From assembly GCF_900582195.1 (NCBI RefSeq), contig NZ_UTHA01000171.1, positions 20,558-84,557 on the forward strand: a DNA stretch of 64,000 bases, written 5' to 3'. Each line of letters opens with the position of its first letter. The first letter of the stretch is position 1. This DNA comes from Pseudomonas viridiflava (GTDB lineage: Bacteria > Pseudomonadota > Gammaproteobacteria > Pseudomonadales > Pseudomonadaceae). Under the pieces are notes generated by a model, which saw only the letters and a list, made by a program, of their open reading frames with translations, searched no databases and was not told where the DNA came from. This document shows, piece by piece, positions 51,580 to 60,522 of the stretch. The position numbers and the translations under genes were made by a program.

Positions 51580-52521
51580 GGCGGCCTCAAATTCAACCGT
51601 TAACTCTTGGCGGGTCGGCAAACCCTCCATATCCCCGCGACTCTGCACCGCACGACTGCCAATCCAGTTCGCGCGCTGCACCGCCTCGGCAATACTCTGA
51701 TGTTCGAGCAGGGCACTGATCATCCCCACCGCAAAACCATCTCCGGCGCCGACCGTATCGACGACCTGCGCCACAGGCACACCGGCGACGAATCCCGACG
51801 CCAGATGCGTTCGGTAATAAGCACCTTCGGGCCCGAGTTTGATCGCCACCGCTTCCGCACCTTGATCGAGATAAAACGCAGCAATGTCGGCCGGGTCTTC
51901 GAAACCGGTCAGCAAACGACCTTCGCTCAACCCCGGCAGCACCCAATGGGCAAGGCCGGCGAGGCGGTTGATTTCGCTGATCATTTCGCCCTCGCTGGCC
52001 CACAGGCTCGGGCGCAGATTAGGGTCGAACGACACGCTGCGCCCGGCGTTGCGCATGCGTGTCATCAGTTCAAAGGACATCTCCCGCGCCGAGGCGGATA
52101 GTGCTGGAGGGATGCCAGTCGCATGCAGATGGCGAGCGCTCAGCAGGTTTGGGGATATCGACAGCGGCGACAGATGACTGGCCGCCGAACCGCGCCGGTA
52201 ATACTCGACCTGCGGGTCGCTGCCATCGTCATTGCGCGATTTGAACTGGAAACCGGTCGGGTGTTGTTGATCGACATCGACGTGGCTGCAGTCCAGACCT
52301 TCCTTGATCAACGTCTCGACCACAAAACGCCCGAGCGAATCATGGCCGACCCGGCTCAGCCACGCGACGTTGAAACCCAGGCGCGACAGCCCGATTGCCA
52401 CGTTGCTGTCGGCCCCGGCGATGCGCTTGTGAAAGTGCTCGACCGCCGCCAGATCACCGGTCTGCTCAGCCACCAGCATCGCCATGGTTTCGCCGAACGA
52501 AAGAATATCGATCTCAGACAT
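51544..52521 (-). CDS. kguK: 2-ketogluconate kinase (PfkB family)
   Basis: The 325-residue sugar kinase has SFGETMAMLV at the N-terminus and the PfkB signature DTVGAGDGFAVGMISALLEHQS with the catalytic Asp. It phosphorylates 2-ketogluconate to 2-keto-6-phosphogluconate. The ATG at 52521 has GGAG upstream and overlaps the kguE stop by eight bases. The last 12 residues, AFASRLAPTGVM, are written by a REP sequence, so the native stop was probably near codon 313 and was replaced by REP insertion. Confidence 0.92.
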   Translation of the reverse strand: MSEIDILSFGETMAMLVAEQTGDLAAVEHFHKRIAGADSNVAIGLSRLGFNVAWLSRVGHDSLGRFVVETLIKEGLDCSHVDVDQQHPTGFQFKSRNDDGSDPQVEYYRRGSAASHLSPLSISPNLLSARHLHATGIPPALSASAREMSFELMTRMRNAGRSVSFDPNLRPSLWASEGEMISEINRLAGLAHWVLPGLSEGRLLTGFEDPADIAAFYLDQGAEAVAIKLGPEGAYYRTHLASGFVAGVPVAQVVDTVGAGDGFAVGMISALLEHQSIAEAVQRANWIGSRAVQSRGDMEGLPTRQELTVEFEAAFASRLAPTGVM

Positions 52522-53296
52522 GAGCAGGCTCCAGGCGGGATTGACCGAGGCGGGCGAGGGCGGCGACATGCTCGGTGGTCAGTTGCACCAGATCATCGCC
52601 CTGCAATGGGTATTCGGCCGCGCGCATAACGCCTTGGGCCATGTGCCGCAACAGTTGTTCCCACAGATGCAGGTCACTGACCGCCGGCGGCACCGCGACC
52701 AGTTTGCCGTCGGCGCGACGGGCCACGGCTTTGCAGTGCACATAGCCGACATGCCGACCGAGCAGGCGGGCAGCGCTGGCGGCGGACTGGTCTTGCCACT
52801 GCCAGTTGCCGATGTCGAAAGTCATTTTGATCGGCAGGTTGTGCTGCTCGACCGCGGCGAAGAAGCGCTGAAACGGTTCGATCCGACCGCCATGCAGGGT
52901 CTGGTCGTTTTCCACCAGCAACTGCACCGGGCTGAGCTTCAAGCGTTCGGCCAAGGCTTGCAGGTCATTGGTGTCGGTAAAGTAACCGAGGGAGACTTTC
53001 AGCCACTTCGAACCAAAGGCTTCGGCCTGTTTCAGGGCGGTGATCAGTTCTGGATTGGGTTGTGCCTGACCGGCGAGCCACAGCTCGGTCGGCGACGAAT
53101 AGATGCTTTGCAGGCCCTGCGCCTGGGTGGCCTGAGCCAGTTGGGCAGGGTCTTCACGGGTCAGCAGCTCTTCGCGCCATTCGATACGGTTCGCTCCGGC
53201 GGCAGCCAGAACATCGATAAAAGAATCCTGCCCGCGTTGGCGCACAAGCTCGGCGCCGTAGCTGGACAGACTGATGGAAACGGCGGGTTTATTCAT
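52514..53296 (-). CDS. kguE: KguE sugar phosphate isomerase/epimerase-like protein
   Basis: The 260-residue protein is a xylose-isomerase-like TIM barrel (NRIEWREELL, VQLLVENDQTLHG with metal Glu, MTFDIGNWQW with Asp, VGYVHCKAV with His). KguE is the first gene of the kgu operon; its exact step is not settled in what I recall. It lies directly behind a PtxS operator and its stop overlaps the kguK start by eight bases. Confidence 0.9.
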   Translation of the reverse strand: MNKPAVSISLSSYGAELVRQRGQDSFIDVLAAAGANRIEWREELLTREDPAQLAQATQAQGLQSIYSSPTELWLAGQAQPNPELITALKQAEAFGSKWLKVSLGYFTDTNDLQALAERLKLSPVQLLVENDQTLHGGRIEPFQRFFAAVEQHNLPIKMTFDIGNWQWQDQSAASAARLLGRHVGYVHCKAVARRADGKLVAVPPAVSDLHLWEQLLRHMAQGVMRAAEYPLQGDDLVQLTTEHVAALARLGQSRLEPAHV

Positions 53297-53309
53297 TGTT
53301 ATTGACCTC

Positions 53310-53323
53310 TGAAACCGGTTTCA
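53310..53323. promoter_or_regulatory. PtxS operator before kguE
   Basis: TGAAACCGGTTTCA is a perfect 14-base palindrome and, from memory, is identical to the PtxS site described in P. aeruginosa and P. putida. It lies 14 to 27 bases upstream of the kguE start, where it can block transcription until 2-ketogluconate releases PtxS. Confidence 0.92.
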
Positions 53324-53373
53324 TTTTTGTTCAAAAAAATATCAGTGAATGATGTGTTGTTTTTGCTGGCCCC

Positions 53374-53437
53374 TTCGCGAGCAAGCTCGCTCCCACAATG
53401 GAATGCGATCAACTGTGGGAGCGAGCCTGCTCGCGAA
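53374..53437. repeat. REP pair, TTCGCGAGC arms outward, 16-base core
   Basis: Inverted REP copies at 53374-53397 and 53414-53437 lie between ptxS and kguE. It ends ten bases before the ptxS stop, so it follows ptxS in transcription and comes before the kguE operator. Confidence 0.93.
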
Positions 53438-53446
53438 GGCGTCAGC

Positions 53447-54475
53447 TCAAACACCACCAACCTCACGGGTTGACCCACGCTCCACCAGCACCGGCGCAAA
53501 ATCCACCACCCGCGCCACCTCATCATCCCCACGCAAGCGCTTGAGCAGACACTCAAACGCCCGCGCGCCAATTTCTGCCGTCGGCTGAGCCAGCGCGGTA
53601 ATGCCGCTGCCCACCAACGGATACCAATCCAGATCATCCAGGGCAATCAGCCCGACATCCTCAAACAACCGGCAACCCATCTGACGCAACGCCGTCGTTG
53701 CGGCCAGCGCTGCCACGCCATTGGCGCAAAACAACGCTTTTGGCCCGGCACCGGGCATGTTTAAAAAGGTTTGCAGTTGCGCGCTCAGATCATCGCCGGT
53801 TTCCAGCACCGCCCCAGTCAGCGCCGCGCGCTGGGCAATCTGCGCCTGAAAACTGCTGACCCGCTCGATCCGCGAACTGGTGCCGTCATAGGGTTCAGTC
53901 ACCAGCACCAGATCCCGATAACCGCGCTGCTCCAGATGCGCGAGCGCCATCTCCACCGCTTGCGGGTTGTTCAGCCCGACCATGTCGCTGTCCAGCCCGT
54001 CGACCTTGCGATCCACCAGCACCAGCGGCATCTCGCGACGCAGCTCATGCAGTTCATCACGATGATGGCCCAGCGTGTTCACGATCAACCCTTCGATGTT
54101 GTACGAGCGCAACAGCGCCAGATGCTGGCGTTCCTGCTCATCATCACGGTCGGTGTTGCACACCACCAGGCTATAGCCGTGCGCACGGCAGGCGGTTTCC
54201 ACCCCGTGCATCACGGCAATCGAATAAGGGTTACGGATATCGGCCACCAGCATGCCGATCAGGCGTGTGCGTCCGCGTTTCAGGCCGCGGGCCATTTGGT
54301 TGGGGCGGTAGCCGAGTTCGCTGATGGCCTGTTCGATGCGCAGGGCAATGGCATCGGAGAGCAGGGCGCGGTCATCGCCGATAAAGCGCGAGACGCTGGC
54401 CTTCGAAACCCCGGCGCGTTCGGCGACGTCGAGCATGGTTACACGGCTGCGTTGGGCGGTGGAGAAGTCGGTCAT
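53447..54475 (-). CDS. ptxS: LacI-type repressor PtxS
   Basis: The 342-residue protein has the LacI helix-turn-helix (RVTMLDVAERAGVSKASVSRFIGDDRALLS) and the hinge YRPNQMARGLKRGRT, then a ribose-binding-protein-like core with dimer segments (LIGMLVADIRNPYSIAVMHGVE...). It controls kgu genes by binding TGAAACCGGTTTCA and releasing with 2-ketogluconate. It lies upstream of kguE in the same direction and has its own operator before its start, so it is autoregulated. Confidence 0.95.
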   Translation of the reverse strand: MTDFSTAQRSRVTMLDVAERAGVSKASVSRFIGDDRALLSDAIALRIEQAISELGYRPNQMARGLKRGRTRLIGMLVADIRNPYSIAVMHGVETACRAHGYSLVVCNTDRDDEQERQHLALLRSYNIEGLIVNTLGHHRDELHELRREMPLVLVDRKVDGLDSDMVGLNNPQAVEMALAHLEQRGYRDLVLVTEPYDGTSSRIERVSSFQAQIAQRAALTGAVLETGDDLSAQLQTFLNMPGAGPKALFCANGVAALAATTALRQMGCRLFEDVGLIALDDLDWYPLVGSGITALAQPTAEIGARAFECLLKRLRGDDEVARVVDFAPVLVERGSTREVGGV

Positions 54476-54517
54476 GGCGTGGAATTTCTTATTGTTGGAT
54501 GCGACAGCGTAAGTTTT

Positions 54518-54531
54518 TGAAACCGGTTTCA
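54518..54531. promoter_or_regulatory. PtxS operator before ptxS
   Basis: A second perfect TGAAACCGGTTTCA lies 43 to 56 bases upstream of the ptxS start, identical to the one before kguE, which supports autoregulation. Confidence 0.9.
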
Positions 54532-54721
54532 GGAAACCTCAATCGACTTGTCTTCGTCAAGGGCCATCTGACTTGGCGATGGGCAACTCCACGCTTGAAA
54601 CCGACGAACGGTATCTTTACCTGTCAGATCTGACAGTAGGCAAGTGCCGTATCTGGGCGCTTAATTCCTCCATAAGCAAGACCAACCTTGCGAGTAATTT
54701 AAGTGATCTGGTGAGTACATT

Positions 54722-57571
54722 ATGACGGCGAAAAAGGCGACCGCACGAAGTATAGGGATTCTAGCGAGCCCGCTATCGGTGGAGGGTATTGATGATAGTG
54801 ATCTCGACGGATATGTGCCGCGCAACATTTTACTTAATGGTACTCGAATCATTGTTCCTTACTGGCCCGACCCGCAGCCAATGGACGAACTTTGGGTTGA
54901 TCTGAAACAGGGTGGCACTGTTACAAGGCTCCACGAGGGTTTCTATAGTCCACCACAATCAACTTACCTGTATGTCGCTTTAACGCCCGCAGACTTGGCA
55001 ACTGATGGCGTTGCGTTTTTGTCCTACCAGGTTTGGAAGGCGAGCGGAGGCATTCCTGATCCATCACCCGAAAGAAAGTTGACGATAGATCACGCGCCCA
55101 CTGTTGTTCTGGATGAACCTACATTTCCCTATGCGACGATTTGGGGTTATTTGAATAACAAGACAATACCGCCGTTGTCCTCGGGAGCGACTGTTTTGAT
55201 ACCGACAGCCAATGGCCCAGCGAAAGTTGGTGATAAAGCCAGATTATATTGGCAAGGGTATTCAAGTTTGAATGGAAGCGGTCCACCAGTGCCGGGTACT
55301 TACGGTGATTGGGAGATAGAGCTGGAGCAAAAACACATGACTGGACATTGGCTGCATGTTGTTCCATTTGAGCCTAATATTCGGCCACTTATTGATGATG
55401 ACTCGGCTATTACCTACTGGCAGTTATTTAAAGGTGGGCGATTGTTCGGAGAGTCGCAAAAAGGTTTGGTGAAAATAGACAGGGTAACACCTGGCGAAAG
55501 CGGCCCTTTCGGCCTGAATACACAAGGAGATGGAAAAATGGCTATAAAAATCGTACCAAGGACTCCAAGACCTGACTCCATCGGTGTCAAGAACGTTGAG
55601 CCCTTGGCTGATGTTACGTTAGATACACTTGCAGATGGTTTGATCGCTAAAACGGTGCTGGATACCGGTTTTCTGAATTTTTATTTTACCCGTACTCCCG
55701 ATGAGCTGGAGAAAGATGAAATTGAGATGGAGTTTGGTGTTAAAGGCCAATCACCGATAACGTGGGATCGCAAGTTTGAGCTTGGTCCGATTGCCGATCG
55801 TCCTGTCGGGACTATAGAACTCAAGGTGCCGGTTAGTTTGTTTCCAGAGCTTCCGACACCAGCGGGCCCGACCACTTATGAGGTTAAGTTTCAACTCTAC
55901 AAAGGGGCGGGTGGTGTTAATGAACCCTCCAATCTGCTGGAGTTTGTTATCGACCAGACTGCACCGTTTGGTTCAAAAAGATCAGACAATAATGGGAATA
56001 CCGTTATCACGCTCGCCGTACCAACGCCAACCCCCGCATTCGTTAATACACCCCCGGATGCACAACGCACAATTAACGAAGCCTGGTTGGCGGATCCGGC
56101 AAACGCCAACCTGAATTTCACCGTGAACGTAGGTTATTCGCTACGTCGGCTGGACGATAATCTGCGCGCGTGGCTGATCTCTGGCCGTCAGCGGGTCGAG
56201 GTGTGGAATGCTGCAGTGCCGGCCACCGGCGCATTTACTATCGCAAACACCGTGTTACGCCAATTTCCAAATGGCCGCCTCAAAATTCAGTATCAATGGA
56301 CAGATTTACCTGGCAACGACAGTCTGGAGTCTGCCCCAAGTGACGTACTGACACTGGCGTTGGCACAACCTCCGATTTCAACAAAAGGTCCTCTGGTACC
56401 GAAAACCGATCCGAACTATACCACGGCACTTTATCTGGACGATTTTGCTGGCGGAATAACCGCTATCGTTGAAAGCGCATTCATCACGAACGCAGAGCCG
56501 GGTGATAATATTTTCATTACCATTGAAGATGCCACTGACGCGACTAACTCTGTAAGTCTTACCGCCCAGCCGTGGGTGGCTAATACCAATTTAATGTTTG
56601 ACCTGATATACACAGATCTCTCGCAAATATTTAACGATGCCGATGAGCCTAAAATGGCCAATATCTGGTATGAGATCGTTCGAACTGGTATTCCAAACGC
56701 TGAATCTCCGGTTGAACTCATCAAGTTGGCATTCGACTATGCGGGGCCCACGAATCCGGATCTTCCAGATCTTACCAATCGAGACATGGTGTTGCCTGTA
56801 GTCACAGGTGCTTCGAAGACGCCTAACGACTTGCTACCTGGTGACAGAAACAGTCCGGGCAAGTTTAAAGTTACCCTTGCGCTAGGTCAGCCTCCTATCA
56901 CTTCTGCCGAGGTGGCGAAGTGTTATATTAACGATCAGCTTATAGATGAGTTTAATCCGTTTGTAGATGTGGAGGAATTCGAAGTTGATATTTCCGCAGA
57001 TATCATATCCAGGTTGCCCATTGGGTCGGTAGATGCTTACTGGACTATTCAAAAAGCTGGTGTTGATAAAAACGTAATTAACTCCCGTAACCAATCGGTG
57101 GCAGTTGCCGGTGCGGCCATACCTTTACCTTTACCTACAATCCGGATCCGCAATCCGGCAGTGCGTGATTACATTGAATGTTACGGCATGATTAGTCCAA
57201 CCAGTAGTATGGTTCTAGGCTTGCAGATTCCAAAAGACCCGCTTTTACCTCCAGGTAAAACGATTACAGCCCATTTCGCAGCTTACTCGGACCCGTCAGG
57301 CAATAATATGATTCTTGGTACTGCGGACTCTAAAGACTATGTCATCAAAGCAGCGAATGTTCCTGATGTCGCGCCAGTGGCCAGTCCTGAGATTTTCAAA
57401 TTGGCACAACCTGTCAGGGGAGCAATATCCTATGGCAAGTATTGGTACACGACCGACATCAATGGACAGCAATCGTCTGTACCAGTCATCAAACAGATCG
57501 ACAATATCAGTAACAGTTTTAACTATTGCGATTTGACACCTGCTCCGGCTGCGCCTGCGCCTGCTCCTTAA
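54722..57571 (+). CDS. Large all-beta protein of unknown function (949 residues)
   Basis: The protein has no recognisable signal peptide (MTAKKATARSIGILASPLSV). It looks like a chain of Ig-like or fibronectin-like beta domains: repeating pairs of strands with Pro-rich junctions, for example TIRIRNPAVRDYIECYG, VTYWQL, LTIDHAPTVVLDEP and IDQTAPFGSKR. It ends in a Pro/Ala tail (LTPAPAAPAPAP). Cysteine is rare. Composition is more AT-rich than flanking core genes. A signal-less, surface-fibre-like protein next to an autotransporter suggests a surface or effector role, but this is speculation. The start has TGAGTACATT upstream, a weak site. No family was recognised. Confidence 0.85.
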   Translation: MTAKKATARSIGILASPLSVEGIDDSDLDGYVPRNILLNGTRIIVPYWPDPQPMDELWVDLKQGGTVTRLHEGFYSPPQSTYLYVALTPADLATDGVAFLSYQVWKASGGIPDPSPERKLTIDHAPTVVLDEPTFPYATIWGYLNNKTIPPLSSGATVLIPTANGPAKVGDKARLYWQGYSSLNGSGPPVPGTYGDWEIELEQKHMTGHWLHVVPFEPNIRPLIDDDSAITYWQLFKGGRLFGESQKGLVKIDRVTPGESGPFGLNTQGDGKMAIKIVPRTPRPDSIGVKNVEPLADVTLDTLADGLIAKTVLDTGFLNFYFTRTPDELEKDEIEMEFGVKGQSPITWDRKFELGPIADRPVGTIELKVPVSLFPELPTPAGPTTYEVKFQLYKGAGGVNEPSNLLEFVIDQTAPFGSKRSDNNGNTVITLAVPTPTPAFVNTPPDAQRTINEAWLADPANANLNFTVNVGYSLRRLDDNLRAWLISGRQRVEVWNAAVPATGAFTIANTVLRQFPNGRLKIQYQWTDLPGNDSLESAPSDVLTLALAQPPISTKGPLVPKTDPNYTTALYLDDFAGGITAIVESAFITNAEPGDNIFITIEDATDATNSVSLTAQPWVANTNLMFDLIYTDLSQIFNDADEPKMANIWYEIVRTGIPNAESPVELIKLAFDYAGPTNPDLPDLTNRDMVLPVVTGASKTPNDLLPGDRNSPGKFKVTLALGQPPITSAEVAKCYINDQLIDEFNPFVDVEEFEVDISADIISRLPIGSVDAYWTIQKAGVDKNVINSRNQSVAVAGAAIPLPLPTIRIRNPAVRDYIECYGMISPTSSMVLGLQIPKDPLLPPGKTITAHFAAYSDPSGNNMILGTADSKDYVIKAANVPDVAPVASPEIFKLAQPVRGAISYGKYWYTTDINGQQSSVPVIKQIDNISNSFNYCDLTPAPAAPAPAP

Positions 57572-57595
57572 TTGGTGCATTAGCTGATCGGTGTT

Positions 57596-57623
57596 GCGAG
57601 AGAAACATGGACGTTTCTTTCGC
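57596..57623 (+). other. Hairpin after the 949-residue protein gene
   Basis: GCGAGAGAAAC (57596-57606) pairs with GTTTCTTTCGC (57613-57623), with one G-U pair and a six-base loop. There is no T tract, so it may be a weak terminator or an mRNA end structure. The rest of the 242-base gap to the autotransporter gene shows no clear signal. Confidence 0.45.
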
Positions 57624-57813
57624 GATTATCCGCATTAATAGTAAGGGAACAGTAAGGGTGCTACAGCCGACGAGGATAATTCCTCTCTCATTACGGACTA
57701 TTCCTACATAAAAGTCTCGACTTTCTTATTAAGGTGTCGAACGTTTTTTTGGTGGGAGCTTTCAATACTGCCAAAAATCAATGTCAGTAGTTGTGCAGTT
57801 TAAGGGGGTCCCC

Positions 57814-60459
57814 ATGTTCCTTTGTTTCAAGTCTCCGTCCTTTGTGACGTTCCAGAAATTAGCGGTTGCGGCGGCATTTCTATCCTCCAGCGAGGCCTTC
57901 AGCCGAACGCTAAATCCAGGAGAGAGTGCAGTCGTCACGAACCCACCCGTACCAGAAGCCTGGGTAGTGTCCCAAGGGGGCACCCTGACCGTTAATAACG
58001 CGCAGGCGTTGACCATCTCGTCATCAAATGCCAACGTTGTTTTCAATGGTGGTCAAAGCGCCCGGATCGATGCCAACGCTTCAGTGCTAAACCTCTCCGG
58101 AGCGACTGTGAACAGCGCGGCGGGCAGGGGTGCGATCCAACTGATCGACAGCAGCGCCATCATCGACAACAGCACCATCATCAGTACCAACAGTTTCGGT
58201 CTTCTCCTGGGGCGCAATACCACTACCCCGGCGTCTTCGAGCGCGACGGTCAAGGGCGCAAGCACGATCATCGGCCTGAATGGCGCGGATGCGGTGGGTT
58301 TTGCCGTATTGAACGTCGAGAACTCCACCGTTCGAGGCACCGGTTCGGACAGTTATGGTGTGAGGCTTGGTGGGGCAACGCTTTCGGCCAACGGCAGCGT
58401 TCTGGCCGGGGAGAAGAACGGCCTGCAAATCAATACGGATTTAACCGGTGTCAATGCCAACTCTGTAACGTTGAACAGCACCCGCGTGTCGGGGGGAACA
58501 GGATCAGCCATCGTACTTGGCTCTTCGGGTGCCGCTGGTACAGTTGCAAATATCAATGTTTCTGGCACCAGCGAGCTGATTGGTGGCAACGGTAACGTAT
58601 TGGAAGCGACCAATCGCTCCACCGCCAATCTCACCGTTGATGCAAGCCAGTTGAGTGGCAACGTAGTGGCCGATACGGGCAGTTCGGTTTCTCTACTGAT
58701 GCAGAACGGCGCCACGCTGGAAGGTGATTTACAGAACGTGACGCAGGTCAGTCTGGACTCCCGCAGCACGCTCAATGGCGATGTCCTTTCCGTTGCAGGT
58801 ACAGCCTCAAAGGTCAGTCTGAACAATAACGCCGTGCTCAATGGCAACGTTGAAAATGTCACCAGTCTGTCGCTGGACAATGGCAGCCAAATGACCGGTA
58901 ATGTGCTGGCGGACACCAATGGCCTTATAGAACTGGACAATCGTTCGGCAATCAACGGCAACGTCGAAAACGTCTCAAGCCTTGCATTGAACAACGGCAG
59001 CAACCTCACTGGCGACGTCATCATGGCTGCCAACGGGAGTGTATTGCTGGACAATGCTTCGGTACTCACCGGCCAGATCACCAATTCGGCCAACCTGACC
59101 ATCAACAATGCGGCGCAGTGGGTCATGACCGGCGACAGCACCGTGCAGCAACTGGGCATGAACAACGGTGTCGTGCAAATGGGCACGAACGAGCAGTTCC
59201 AGCAACTGAATGTCGGCGATCTTTCCGGTCGCGGTACGTTTGCGATGGGCACGGATCTGGGCAACGGCAATACGGACTTCCTGAATGTCACCGGCAACGC
59301 GACTGGGCAACATCAATTGCAAATCGCGGCTACCGGCACGACGCCTGTCACCGCCGAAGCCGTGAAGGTCGGCAATATCGCTGCGGGCGATGCGAGTTTT
59401 TCGCTGGGAGGACGTGAGACGGTTGATGCTGGCACGTTCGTGTATCGGTTAGCCAAAGAAGGTCAGGGCCTGTACTTGAATCCGGACAAGGAAACCGTGA
59501 GTACTTCGAGTAACACCGCGTTGGCCCTGGCGGGCAGTGCTCGCAGTGTCCTGAATGCCGAGGCCGCCATGCTCAGCGATCAGTTGGGTGACCGCAGTAT
59601 GAGCATCCGCCCTGAGGCCTCGATGCGTGCCATGGATGACAGCTCGGTGAAACTGAGCAACAGCGTTTGGGTTCGCACTTACGGTAACCAGTACAACGTC
59701 GACAACGCGTATGGCGACGGTTACACCCAGAATCAGACCGGTATTACTGGTGGTGCCGACACGGTCGTCGATATTGCCGGACGCGCATGGGTACTCGGTG
59801 GATTTGTTGGCACGAGTCGAACTGACATCGATCTGAAATACGGCTCCAGCGCCATTGTCGACAGCGTGAACGCGGGTGTTTACGGCAGCACGTTCGATGT
59901 CGACAGCGGTGTGTTCGTCAATCTCATGGCCAAAATCAATCAGTTCGATAACAAAGCCAAAGTGACCATGAGCGACGGCACCCGGACCAAAGGTGACTAC
60001 AAGTCTCTGGGATTAAGTGGTTCTGCAGCAATCGGCAAACATATTCGCCTCAAGGATGATTATTTTGTCGAGCCGCAGGTGCAGATATCGACGGGCGTTG
60101 CGCAAAGCGATGAATACAGGCTCGACAACGGCCTGCAAGTCAAAGCCGATACCATGCGTTCTGTTCAGGGCAAAGTGGGTGTCCGTGGCGGGCGTGTCAT
60201 CACGCTGGATAACGGCAGTTCGCTGGAGCCTAGCCTGTCGACCGCGTTCAATCACGAGTTTGTCAAAACCAACGAGGTCAAGATCAACGACGACAGCTTC
60301 GATGATGATCGTGCGAGCAGCTCTGTGGAGTATGGCGCAGGTCTCAAGTGGACACCGGCGCAACGGACCTGGCAGGTTTCCGGCCAGGTGGGTGGCAGCA
60401 AAGGGACAACCGTGAGCCAGGACTGGAGCGGTAGCTTGCGAGTCAGCTACTTCTTCTGA
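57814..60459 (+). CDS. Classical (type Va) autotransporter adhesin-like protein
   Basis: The 881-residue protein has a signal-like N-terminus (MFLCFKSPSFVTFQKLAVAAAFLSSSEAF), a pertactin-like beta-helix passenger (about residues 30-590) and a C-terminal beta-barrel from SNSVWVRTYGNQYN to the terminal Phe in LRVSYFF. Passenger repeats of the kind NGNVENVTSLSLDNGSQMTGNV occur in tandem around residues 310-440. The barrel has no catalytic triad in the passenger, so an adhesive or structural role is likelier than a protease. The ATG at 57814 has AAGGGGG upstream (57802-57808); an earlier ATG at 57781 is less likely. Confidence 0.9.
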   Translation: MFLCFKSPSFVTFQKLAVAAAFLSSSEAFSRTLNPGESAVVTNPPVPEAWVVSQGGTLTVNNAQALTISSSNANVVFNGGQSARIDANASVLNLSGATVNSAAGRGAIQLIDSSAIIDNSTIISTNSFGLLLGRNTTTPASSSATVKGASTIIGLNGADAVGFAVLNVENSTVRGTGSDSYGVRLGGATLSANGSVLAGEKNGLQINTDLTGVNANSVTLNSTRVSGGTGSAIVLGSSGAAGTVANINVSGTSELIGGNGNVLEATNRSTANLTVDASQLSGNVVADTGSSVSLLMQNGATLEGDLQNVTQVSLDSRSTLNGDVLSVAGTASKVSLNNNAVLNGNVENVTSLSLDNGSQMTGNVLADTNGLIELDNRSAINGNVENVSSLALNNGSNLTGDVIMAANGSVLLDNASVLTGQITNSANLTINNAAQWVMTGDSTVQQLGMNNGVVQMGTNEQFQQLNVGDLSGRGTFAMGTDLGNGNTDFLNVTGNATGQHQLQIAATGTTPVTAEAVKVGNIAAGDASFSLGGRETVDAGTFVYRLAKEGQGLYLNPDKETVSTSSNTALALAGSARSVLNAEAAMLSDQLGDRSMSIRPEASMRAMDDSSVKLSNSVWVRTYGNQYNVDNAYGDGYTQNQTGITGGADTVVDIAGRAWVLGGFVGTSRTDIDLKYGSSAIVDSVNAGVYGSTFDVDSGVFVNLMAKINQFDNKAKVTMSDGTRTKGDYKSLGLSGSAAIGKHIRLKDDYFVEPQVQISTGVAQSDEYRLDNGLQVKADTMRSVQGKVGVRGGRVITLDNGSSLEPSLSTAFNHEFVKTNEVKINDDSFDDDRASSSVEYGAGLKWTPAQRTWQVSGQVGGSKGTTVSQDWSGSLRVSYFF

Positions 60460-60477
60460 TCGGTTACCGGTGAAGTG

Positions 60478-60510
60478 AAAATGCCCTGACAGTGTCAGGG
60501 CATTTTTTTG
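60478..60510 (+). terminator. Bidirectional intrinsic terminator after the autotransporter gene
   Basis: ATGCCCTGACA and TGTCAGGGCAT form a perfect 11-bp stem around a single G, followed by seven T. It also serves the leftward DUF1345 gene, ending 12 bases away. Confidence 0.9.
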
Positions 60511-60522
60511 TTCGGAGCTTGT

